Of a stretch of 64,000 nt of DNA, positions 10,933 through 18,423 are shown piece by piece. The position numbers and the translations under genes were made by a program. Origin of the DNA: Deltaproteobacteria bacterium (GTDB taxonomy: Bacteria; Myxococcota_A; Polyangia; Polyangiales; JADJMO01); NCBI GenBank assembly GCA_025363655.1, contig JANYDK010000092.1, positions 202,143 to 266,142 on the forward strand, written 5' to 3'. Within the stretch, counting starts at the first letter, position 1; the number at the start of each line of letters is the position of its first letter. Under the pieces are notes generated by a model that ran no database searches, was not told the origin of the DNA, and saw only the letters and a program-made list of their open reading frames with translations.

Positions 10933-12630
10933 CTAGAACTTGAAGCCGATCTCCGGCGCGATGCCCGGCGAGAACGTCGGCAGCGGGAGGAGGATCTTGA
11001 GCGCGAAGTTGAGGGCGACCTTCGGCGAGACCATGTACCAGAAGCCGCCACCGAGCGCGGCGAAGCCACGACCCGCGAGGCGATAGGCTTTCACGCCGGA
11101 GACGCGACAGCCGGTCGAGGAGACGCAGGAGTCGGCATCGGCGTCGGCCGGATCGGTCGGGACGGCGACGATGTTCGGGACCGCGGCGTCGAACTCGCCC
11201 ATGCCGCCGGCGCCGAGGAGATAGATCTTGATGCCCTTCGGCTCGGCCATCGGACCCTTGCCGAGGAAGTACGAGAGCCGACCTTCGGCATGCGCGGGGA
11301 AGAACTTGGCGTTGGCCGACGGGTTGCCGTTGAAGGCGAAGCCGAGGCGCGCGCCGAGGGCGATGTTGGCGGTGATGAAGTAGTCGACGGAGACGAACGC
11401 GCGGATGGTGCCGAGCGCCGGACCGCCGCTGGTCTTGCCGCCGCCGCCAGTGACCGTCGGGATGCCGCCCTGGTCCTTCTTCACGCCGACGTCTTTGCCG
11501 TCCTTCACGCAGGCCCAAGCGCCGTCGTTGCAGATGTCGTCGGCCGAGCCGAGGAAGAGGAAGTCGGCCTGGACGTCGGCGCCGAACCAGAGCTTTTTGC
11601 CGCCCTTCGCGTCCTTCTTGCCCGGTTCGCCGGTGCCGCTGCTGGCGGTCTCGTAGCACCACTTCTTGCCATTGTCGTTGTCGACACAGGCGAGGCCGGC
11701 CTGGCACTCGTCGTCGGTGTCGCAGCCAGAGCCTTGCGGCTTCTTGTTGGCGTTCGGATCGCAGGGGAAACCAGGCTGGCAGTCACCCTTGTCGGTGCAC
11801 TTGTCGGGCTCCTTGCCGCCGGGGAACGACGGGGCCTCTTCGCCTTCCGGCATCTTCTCGACGAGCGTGACGATGGCCGGCTTCTTCAGCGTGCCGAAGT
11901 GCTCGACCTCGTTCTTGTCGGCGTCGTAGGCGCGGACGTAGAGCTTGATTTCGCCCTGAAATTGCGTGTCTTCGCAGGGGATGCGGGTGACGTACTTGCC
12001 GCCCTCTTTCTTCGCCTCGATGACTTTGTACTTGTCCATCGCCTTGGTCTTGTACGAGACCTTGACCTGCTCGGCGTCGACGCCATCGGGGACGTCGATG
12101 ACGATCGGCAGCACGTAGCCAATCGGCGCGGTCTTCGCTTCGATGGAGAGGTTGCCTTCGGCGTCCGGGTTGGGCGGCGTCGCGGTGCCGGTGCCGGTGG
12201 TCGTGGTGGTGACGGTCGGCGTCGCGGCCGCGCCCTTCTTCGCCTTTTCCCACGCCGTCTTGACGTCGGGGTTGTCGAGGTAGTCCTTGGCGAGCGTGAT
12301 GCCCGAGTCGGCGGCGACGGCGGCCTCGAACTCTTTCTCGCCGCCCTTCTTGTCGCTCATCGCGAAGAGGATCACGCCGAGGTCGCGATGCAGGGCTGCC
12401 TGCATCTCCCCGCCGCACTTGTCTTTGCCGCACTTCTTCAGCGCGCCTTCGAGCTTCGCTTTGGCGCCTTTGAAGTCGGCCGCGAGCCAGAGGTCCATCG
12501 CCTCGCCGTCGGCCTTCTTCGCCTCGGCTTCCGTTTTCGCGTCGGCGCGGGCGTCGCTCGAGAAGTGAATCCACGTACCCGTGGCGAGCAGACCGAAGAC
12601 GAGGGCGAGATTACGGAAAGACCGGCGCAT
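10933..12630 (-). CDS. Secreted beta-barrel-like envelope protein, paralogue B
   Basis: This 565-residue protein starts at ATG 12630, chosen because it opens into a signal peptide and has an AAGGAG ribosome-binding site nine bases upstream; a frame extension to 12687 lacks both. It repeats the layout of the gene at 9115-10797. A helical Lys-rich domain contains DYLDNPDVKTAWEKAKKG. A Thr/Gly linker and the PIGYVLPIVIDVPDGVD segment follow, then a Cys-rich patch with CxxxxDCQPG-type spacing (about 265-330). The strand-rich C-terminal domain ends in EIGFKF. The two paralogues sit 135 bp apart in the same orientation. Role unknown, probably outer membrane. Confidence 0.75.
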   Translation of the reverse strand: MRRSFRNLALVFGLLATGTWIHFSSDARADAKTEAEAKKADGEAMDLWLAADFKGAKAKLEGALKKCGKDKCGGEMQAALHRDLGVILFAMSDKKGGEKEFEAAVAADSGITLAKDYLDNPDVKTAWEKAKKGAAATPTVTTTTTGTGTATPPNPDAEGNLSIEAKTAPIGYVLPIVIDVPDGVDAEQVKVSYKTKAMDKYKVIEAKKEGGKYVTRIPCEDTQFQGEIKLYVRAYDADKNEVEHFGTLKKPAIVTLVEKMPEGEEAPSFPGGKEPDKCTDKGDCQPGFPCDPNANKKPQGSGCDTDDECQAGLACVDNDNGKKWCYETASSGTGEPGKKDAKGGKKLWFGADVQADFLFLGSADDICNDGAWACVKDGKDVGVKKDQGGIPTVTGGGGKTSGGPALGTIRAFVSVDYFITANIALGARLGFAFNGNPSANAKFFPAHAEGRLSYFLGKGPMAEPKGIKIYLLGAGGMGEFDAAVPNIVAVPTDPADADADSCVSSTGCRVSGVKAYRLAGRGFAALGGGFWYMVSPKVALNFALKILLPLPTFSPGIAPEIGFKF

Positions 12631-12805
12631 CGGGTGAAGCTCCTTCGTAGACTCGAATCGCTCGTGAGGCTCGGGCCCCTCGAGCAAGCGCGCAGCGACG
12701 GCGCGCGCGCACGCATACTACAGAAAGCGGCCCGCGAGTACACAAGCCGTCGCAGATCTGTGACACGACGCTTCCGCTCGGGGGCGAAAGTTCACATATG
12801 AAGGA

Positions 12806-13930
12806 TCAGCCGCCAGCCTTCGAGGCAGAGTCGGTGCGGATGAATTCGACGCGGCGATTCTTGGCGCGGCCGGCTTCGGTGCTGTTGGTGTCGATGGGGA
12901 CGTCCATGCCGTAGCCGCGGGCGGTCAGGCGCGAGCCCGAGATGCCGTGCTCGACGAGGTAGAGACGAACCGAGTCGGAGCGGTCTTGGGAGAGCTTCTT
13001 GTTGTAGGCCGCGCCACCGACGTTGTCGGTGTGGCCGCCGATCTCGAGCGTGATGTCGGGGTTCTCTTTGAGGACCTGCACGACCGCGTTGAGGATGGCG
13101 AAGCTGTCCGGCTTGATCTTCGATTTGTTGAATTCGAAGTGAATTTGCTGCGTGATTTTGATTTGCGTGCCGGTGACGACGACGAGGGCCGGCTTCTTCG
13201 GGCAGCCCTTGTTGTCGGCGGGGCCCGGATCGATCGGGCACTGATCGTCCAAGTCGACGACGGTGTCCTTGTCGTTGTCGAGCTCGGGACAGCCGTCGGC
13301 GTCTTCGTAGCCGTCCGGGTCTTCCGCTTGGTCGGGGCACTTGTCGACCTTGGTCGGAAAGTCGAGGAGGCCGTCGCCGTCGTTGTCGGGATCGGGGCAG
13401 CCGTCGTCGTCGAGGTAGCCGTCCTTGTCCTCGGCGAGGTTCGGGCAGCTGTCGCGCGAGTCGGCGAGGCCGTCGGCGTCGGTGTCGGGATCGTCGGGGC
13501 AACCGTCGTCGTCGACGAAACCGTTGTAGGTCTCGGGGACGTCGGGGCACTTGTCGTCCGGATCTTTGTAGCCGTCGCCGTCGCGGTCGCCGGGGAGCGG
13601 CTTCTTCGCGATGACCACCGGGCGATCGGTGCACTTCTCGGCGGGCGAGAGATCGAGCGCGGCGTGGGCGTTGGGGATGGCGATCGCCAGGTGCTCGTTG
13701 GCGCGCGAGAGGAAGCCTTGGGCGAGCTCGAGCTTGGCGAACTCGGCGTGGGTCTCGGCGAGGGCGAGCTCACGCGGGGCGCAGCGGAGGGCGCCGTTGG
13801 TCTTGGCTTGCTCGATGGTGCTGTCGAGACCCGCGAGGCGACCGACTTGCGCCGACGGACCGGCACAGGCGGAGACGCCGAAGAGCGCGGCGACGACCAT
13901 CGCGCTGGCTGCGTGGATGCGGCGATTCAC
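12806..13930 (-). CDS. OmpA-family lipoprotein with thrombospondin type 3 repeats
   Basis: This 374-residue protein starts at GTG 13930, which overlaps the stop of the upstream gene as GTGA. The signal peptide ends in a lipobox (VSAC22). A helical N-terminal part leads to about five Ca-binding thrombospondin type 3-like repeats (about 110-235, units such as DTDADGLADSRDSCPN). The C-terminal OmpA-like domain (about 250-370) carries the peptidoglycan-contact motifs GGHTDNVG and GRAKNRRVEF. It should tether the outer membrane to the wall. It is transcribed with the DUF4398-like gene immediately upstream. Confidence 0.92.
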   Translation of the reverse strand: MNRRIHAASAMVVAALFGVSACAGPSAQVGRLAGLDSTIEQAKTNGALRCAPRELALAETHAEFAKLELAQGFLSRANEHLAIAIPNAHAALDLSPAEKCTDRPVVIAKKPLPGDRDGDGYKDPDDKCPDVPETYNGFVDDDGCPDDPDTDADGLADSRDSCPNLAEDKDGYLDDDGCPDPDNDGDGLLDFPTKVDKCPDQAEDPDGYEDADGCPELDNDKDTVVDLDDQCPIDPGPADNKGCPKKPALVVVTGTQIKITQQIHFEFNKSKIKPDSFAILNAVVQVLKENPDITLEIGGHTDNVGGAAYNKKLSQDRSDSVRLYLVEHGISGSRLTARGYGMDVPIDTNSTEAGRAKNRRVEFIRTDSASKAGG

Positions 13931-14247
13931 TTCGCGCCTCCTGCGCCTTTGCGCACGGCTTCGGCTTGCTCGATGGCCTTGAGCGCGTCGTTCTCGGCTT
14001 CGTCGAGGAGATCGAGCGCGTCGCCGTAGTCGGCGCGGGCTGCTTCCTCGCGCGCCTTGAGCACGCGCTCTTTCGCCGAGTAATAGAAGTACGGCGCGTA
14101 TTGCTCGGCCTGCACCTCCTTGGCGTGCTCGACCTTGCCTTCCACCGAGTTGATGCGAGCGGTGTACATCACGCCGCCGCAGCCGAGGGAGGCGCAGCAG
14201 GCGAGGAGCACACCGGAAGAAACGAGCCGTCGTGACGCGCGGAGCAT
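13927..14247 (-). CDS. DUF4398-like small lipoprotein
   Basis: This is a 106-residue protein starting at ATG 14247, where a good signal peptide with lipobox-like SLGC begins; ATG 14280 would add 11 residues. The mature part is a helical, Glu/Lys/Ala-rich segment with repeated AKEVQA/AREEAARA units, as in DUF4398 proteins that commonly lie beside OmpA-family genes. The stop codon overlaps the start of the OmpA/TSP3 lipoprotein by four bases, so both are probably made together and may act as one periplasmic unit. Confidence 0.75.
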   Translation of the reverse strand: MLRASRRLVSSGVLLACCASLGCGGVMYTARINSVEGKVEHAKEVQAEQYAPYFYYSAKERVLKAREEAARADYGDALDLLDEAENDALKAIEQAEAVRKGAGGAK

Positions 14248-14367
14248 CGTGCTGATGACGCTATCGCTCCCTCTGTGCATCCGTCAATCGAGTCGATTTC
14301 GTCATGCCAAAGATGGCTTCGCGACTTTGGCCGCTCGCTGGATCTCGCGGTCCGCGCGCTATTCGCC

Positions 14368-15054
14368 TTACAATTTCCGGTACACGCCGACGACGACGCC
14401 GAGGATCATCGACGAGCGGAAGTCGCTGGCGCGGACGTAGATGGGGGCCATCGCGGCGTTGGCCGGCTGGAGCCGGACGTGCTCTTTTTCCGGGAAGTAG
14501 TACTTCACGGTGGCCTCGTCGCCGAGGAGCGCGACGACGATGTCGCCTCGCGAGGCGGTGGGCTGCTTGCGGACGAAGATGTAGTCGGCGTCGTGGATGC
14601 CGGCCTCGATCATCGACTCGCCCTGCACGCGCAGCGCGAAGACGTCTTTGCCGCCACGCACCAGCATGCGGTCGATGCGGACGGTGTCGACGACGTTCTG
14701 CTCGGCGAGGATGGGCACGCCGGCGGCGACGCGACCGACCACCGGCACCTCGACGAGGCGCTCGTCGTCGTGCACGTGCTCGGAGGAGGCGTTGTTGCCG
14801 TTGGCGGGCGGATCGGGGACGCCGGGGATCGAACCGTCGATCATCGACGCGGGCCGAAGGGCGCGCGACTTCATGTCTTCGCGCGTCAGATAGCCTTTGC
14901 GCTCGAGCGCGCGGAGGTGATCGTTGACGCCGTTGGTCGAGCGGATGCCCATGAAGGCACCGATTTCACGCAGGGTCGGCGGGTAGCCGCGATCGGTGAT
15001 CGACCTACGGATGTACTCGAGGACCATCTGCTGCCGGTGGGTCAAGCCCTGCAT
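14368..15054 (-). CDS. lexA: SOS repressor LexA
   Basis: LexA represses DNA-damage genes and inactivates itself when RecA filaments form. The start at ATG 15054 (MQGLTHRQQ) follows a strong GGAGGAG site; upstream in-frame codons to 15201 are Arg-rich and unlike LexA. The 228 residues contain the winged-helix domain (about 1-68) with PPTLREIG, the Ala111-Gly112 cleavage site within GRVAAG, and the catalytic dyad Ser147 (GESM) and Lys184 (ATVKYY). An acidic linker (about 72-98) is longer than in E. coli LexA. CTGAAC/GTTCAG motifs lie upstream and suggest autoregulation. Confidence 0.97.
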   Translation of the reverse strand: MQGLTHRQQMVLEYIRRSITDRGYPPTLREIGAFMGIRSTNGVNDHLRALERKGYLTREDMKSRALRPASMIDGSIPGVPDPPANGNNASSEHVHDDERLVEVPVVGRVAAGVPILAEQNVVDTVRIDRMLVRGGKDVFALRVQGESMIEAGIHDADYIFVRKQPTASRGDIVVALLGDEATVKYYFPEKEHVRLQPANAAMAPIYVRASDFRSSMILGVVVGVYRKL

Positions 15055-15072
15055 CGCGCGCTCCTCCAACGC

Positions 15073-15170
15073 ACTGAACGAGAGGCAAGGGTGCACACGG
15101 CGACGATTTCGCCGGGTGCGTGAACGACGCCTCGTCGCAATTGTGCGGGACCCGCGAAAAATACTGAACG
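15073..15170 (-). promoter_or_regulatory. Candidate LexA operator motifs upstream of lexA
   Basis: The octamer actgaacg (CGTTCAGT on the lexA strand) occurs at 15073-15080 and again at 15163-15170, with a third partial copy (tgaacg) at 15121-15126. The reported Myxococcus LexA box ends in GTTCAG, and these motifs lie 19-116 bp upstream of the lexA start, as an autoregulatory operator would. The flanking halves match that longer consensus only partly, so this is a candidate only. Confidence 0.35.
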
Positions 15171-15251
15171 GGTGGAGGGGTGTCAAACTTCGTGCAAACA
15201 ACCTTTGGGCAGGTTGTCCACAGGGCAGGAAATCGAGGCGTTTTTGCTTGA

Positions 15252-15267
15252 CCCCCCTTTCGGGGGG
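15252..15267 (-). terminator. GC hairpin just after the antiporter stop codon
   Basis: A perfect 6-bp C/G stem with a 4-base loop (cccccc, tttc, gggggg on the plus strand) lies 4 bases beyond the stop of the Kef-type antiporter gene on the minus strand. It is followed by TCAAGC rather than a U-run, so it would be a weak intrinsic terminator at best. It does separate the antiporter from the lexA promoter region. Confidence 0.4.
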
Positions 15268-15271
15268 ACGG

Positions 15272-17620
15272 TCACCGAAGCATGGCGATGTTCGGCACCA
15301 CCACCACCAGGGCGACGTCGCTGTGCTGGATGAGGCGTTCGGTGTCGTGGCCGAAGAAGAGGCGGCTCTGGATGGCGCGGTGCTCGGCGCCGAGGATGAC
15401 GAGATCGTGGCCGCCCGAGGCGACGGCGGTCGAGAGCGCGCTCGAGGCCGGGTCGGCGGCGAGGCGAACGATGTTCGGCTTCACCTGCGTCGTGCGGAAG
15501 ACGACCGAGATGCGGTGGAGCTCTTCGTCCGGCGGGCGAGCCGACGTCGCCGGCGGAGGCGGAATCGAGGGATGGCTTTGGAGTCGCGGTTCGGCGAGAT
15601 AGCTGGGCGTCTTGGTGCGCTGCGACGACTGTTCGGTGAGCAGCGCGAGGGTCAGCTCGGCGCCGCTTCCCTCGGCGTAACGAACGGCGAACTCGGCGGC
15701 GAGGCGTGAAGCGGCGCCTCCGTCGACCGGAACGAAAAGCCGCGTATAGCTGGTGGCGCCGGGATGCGCGCGCATGATCGCGACGTGACAAGGTGACTGC
15801 TCGACCACCGTCTGGAGCACGCCGCCGCCGAGCATGGCCCCGCGCTGCGAGGCGCCCATCAGCACCAAATGAGCTCCCTTTCTCGCTTCCATGACGATCG
15901 CCTCGGCGACGTCGGCGCTGGAGACGCGTCGCACCGTCGGAGCGCGCGACGACCTGCTGCTCGGCGGTGGAGTGATCGCAGTCGACTTTCCCACCGATCC
16001 AGGCGGAGGCGTCTGCGTGCTGCTGCGCTGGGACGATGGGAGATTGCTCGCGCGCGACTCGCCCTCGGCGATCTGTTTGAGCACGCCGAGGTGCGCTTCG
16101 ATTTTCTCTTGATCGGGACGCTCGCCTTTGGCGATGGGCGCGAGGAATTTCTCCCACCAGGTCTGCTTGCGCGTCTCGACGTAGAGGATGGTGATCGGCT
16201 CGTCGCTGCGTGCATCGAGCACCGCCGCGAGTCGCATCGCCTCGATGGCGTTGGGTCCGCCCGCCGTCGGAACGAGGAGACGGAGACGGAGCGGATCGAG
16301 AGCTCCCTTCGATTGGGATTCGAGGATGCGGAGCGCCTCTTCGTCGGTCATCCGAACGCGCCGCATCGTCAGCTTGAGGAGGAGCGGCGCGAGGAACGAC
16401 GTGGAGATCGCCACCATGACGATGATCGAGAACATCTGCTGGTTGAGGATGCCGAGCGAGAGGCCGATCGACGCGGCGACGAGCCCCATCGCGCCGCGCG
16501 CGTTCATCGCCACCGCGATCGAGAGCGCCTCCCAGATGCGCAGACCTCCCCAGAGACCGCCGAGCGTGCAGCCGAGGATCTTGCCGAGGCAGGCCACGCC
16601 GATGACGATCGCGAGCATCCCGCCACCGCCGAGCGCCCAGAGATCGACCTTGAGGCCGACGACGCCGAAGAAGATCGGCGCGAGGACGGCCATGACGAAG
16701 CTCTCGAGCTTGTGGACCGTCTCCTCTTTGAGCTGCGGCACCTGACGGAAGATGGTGCCGGCGACGAAGGCGCCGAAGACGGCGTGGACGCCTATTTTCT
16801 CGGTCAACGCGGCAGAGAGCAGCGTGATGATGAAGATGATCGAGAGGTCGGCGTCGGTCGAGCGGAAGCGCTCGGAGACGCGGAGGAGAAAGCGCGAGAC
16901 CGGGAAGACGACGACCACCGCGCCGACGAGGAAGGCGACGAGGAAGCCGATCGTCTCGAGGATGCCGACGACGTCGACGGTGCCGCCGCTCGTCGCCGCG
17001 CCAGCGATCACCGAGAGGATGAGCCAACCAGCGGTGTCGTCGACGACGCCGGCCGAGAGGATGACCATCCCGATGTTGCGCTTGGTGAGATCGAGATCGA
17101 TCAGGATCTTCGCGATCACCGGCATCGCCGAGATCGAGAGCGTGGTCGCCAGGAAGAAGCCAAAAAGAAGGCGCCTTTCGGGCTGCGCGAGGTAAGCGTC
17201 GGGCATCACCAAGCCGAGGCCGAGCCCCATCGCGAAGGGGATCACCATCCCCATCATCGAGGCGACGACAGCCGCGCGGCCGAGGTTCTTCACCAGCTTG
17301 AGATCGGTCTCGATGCCGGTCAGCAGGAGCAGGAGCACCATCCCGAGGGTGCCAATCGTCTCGAGGAGGTGGAACTGCCCCGCCTCCATCGGAAAGACGC
17401 GCGCGGAGAGCTGCGGCGCGAAGTGACCGAAGACCGTCGGCCCGAGGACGATGCCGGCCGCGAGCTCACCGACCACGCTCGGCAAGCCCAGCCATTTGAC
17501 GATTTCGCCCGCAACGCGCGCGACGAAGAGGAGCAACGCGAGCTGCAGGAGAACGAGGAAGACGGCGTGGCTGGAGAGTGACGCGAGTGCGGCGGTGCTG
17601 CTCCCGAGGAGGCCGGGCAT
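15272..17620 (-). CDS. Kef-type cation:proton antiporter with two C-terminal Usp domains
   Basis: This 782-residue protein has a 12-13-span CPA2 antiporter domain (about 10-425). It contains the GxxxDD-type centre within AGVVDDTAGW and the HAVFGAFVAGTIF segment of the Kef/NhaP-like fold. Residues about 445-650 form one universal-stress-protein domain, interrupted by a Ser/Pro/Thr-rich insert, with an ATP-loop-like GASQRGAMLGGG. A second Usp domain ends at the C-terminus (LGAEHR, then HSDVALVVV). It likely exchanges monovalent cations for protons at the inner membrane, with the Usp domains sensing nucleotides. Ion specificity is not readable. Confidence 0.9.
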   Translation of the reverse strand: MPGLLGSSTAALASLSSHAVFLVLLQLALLLFVARVAGEIVKWLGLPSVVGELAAGIVLGPTVFGHFAPQLSARVFPMEAGQFHLLETIGTLGMVLLLLLTGIETDLKLVKNLGRAAVVASMMGMVIPFAMGLGLGLVMPDAYLAQPERRLLFGFFLATTLSISAMPVIAKILIDLDLTKRNIGMVILSAGVVDDTAGWLILSVIAGAATSGGTVDVVGILETIGFLVAFLVGAVVVVFPVSRFLLRVSERFRSTDADLSIIFIITLLSAALTEKIGVHAVFGAFVAGTIFRQVPQLKEETVHKLESFVMAVLAPIFFGVVGLKVDLWALGGGGMLAIVIGVACLGKILGCTLGGLWGGLRIWEALSIAVAMNARGAMGLVAASIGLSLGILNQQMFSIIVMVAISTSFLAPLLLKLTMRRVRMTDEEALRILESQSKGALDPLRLRLLVPTAGGPNAIEAMRLAAVLDARSDEPITILYVETRKQTWWEKFLAPIAKGERPDQEKIEAHLGVLKQIAEGESRASNLPSSQRSSTQTPPPGSVGKSTAITPPPSSRSSRAPTVRRVSSADVAEAIVMEARKGAHLVLMGASQRGAMLGGGVLQTVVEQSPCHVAIMRAHPGATSYTRLFVPVDGGAASRLAAEFAVRYAEGSGAELTLALLTEQSSQRTKTPSYLAEPRLQSHPSIPPPPATSARPPDEELHRISVVFRTTQVKPNIVRLAADPASSALSTAVASGGHDLVILGAEHRAIQSRLFFGHDTERLIQHSDVALVVVVPNIAMLR

Positions 17621-17710
17621 CGGGGCACGCTACGGCATTCGGGGAGGGATGTGGGTGACAAGCGGGCCATCGCGATTGACGCCGTCGCGTGCTCGGGGTC
17701 GATACGGGGG

Positions 17711-18400
17711 GTGAAGCGCGTCTTTCTTCTTTCGCTGTTTTCGCTGGTGGGAGCGCTGGGTTGTGCATCGTCCGACGATGCGGTCGCCGAAGCGGACAGC
17801 GGGACTGCCGACGTGGGGCGCGATGTCGCGAGCGACGCGACCGACGGCGCCGTCGATACCTCGAGTGGCGAAGTGGCCACGGACGTCGGCGCCGATGCGG
17901 GTCCCGATGTCGTCGATGCGATCGACGCCGATGCCGGAGCAGATGCTATCGACGCGGCAAAAGAAGCCGCCTCCGACGTTGGAGCGGACGCGCACGGCGA
18001 TGCAGCAGGCGGGCGCGGTCAGTGTTGGAGCCACGCGCAGTGCGGCGGCGGAAGAACCTGCTCGACCGATGCGCCGGGCGGCATCTGCGTCGGATGCGGC
18101 AGCGACGGCGACTGTCCGGTGTCGTTCGACACCTGCGGGACCGCGGCGTCGTGCACGCGCAGTTGTTCGTCGGACGGCGATTGCGTGCCGGGGATGCGCT
18201 GTCTCGGAAGCACCGGGACGTGCGCGCTGAAGACGTGCTCCGTGGTCAGCGATTGTCCGGCGACGGCGACGTGTCGACCGCTCTCGACGGGCGGGACCAG
18301 CTACTGCTTGCGCGTGCTTTGTCCGAGCGGCACCGGTTGTCCGTCGGCGACGACGTGCAGGTCGGGTGTCTGCGTGGAAGACGCGCTGACGTTTCCCTGA
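17711..18400 (+). CDS. Cys-rich secreted lipoprotein with Asp/Ala-rich stalk
   Basis: I start this at GTG 17711 because it opens directly into a signal peptide with lipobox ALGC; the frame extends to 17651 but the extra residues look non-native. The 229-residue protein has an Asp/Ala/Val stalk (about 20-110) that looks like a flexible spacer. A domain with more than 20 cysteines follows, in repeated C-x5-C-x5-C spacing (CGSDGDCPVSFDTC and relatives), resembling the disulfide modules of myxobacterial surface lipoproteins. Binding partner unknown. Confidence 0.78.
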   Translation: MKRVFLLSLFSLVGALGCASSDDAVAEADSGTADVGRDVASDATDGAVDTSSGEVATDVGADAGPDVVDAIDADAGADAIDAAKEAASDVGADAHGDAAGGRGQCWSHAQCGGGRTCSTDAPGGICVGCGSDGDCPVSFDTCGTAASCTRSCSSDGDCVPGMRCLGSTGTCALKTCSVVSDCPATATCRPLSTGGTSYCLRVLCPSGTGCPSATTCRSGVCVEDALTFP

Positions 18401-18423
18401 CTTCGCGACGCTGCCGCGAGGCC

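Noticed and set aside
10699..12801. A 700-codon plus-strand frame opposite the second secreted paralogue
   Set aside because: The minus-strand gene has a signal peptide, ribosome-binding site and a paralogue. The plus-strand frame has none of these.
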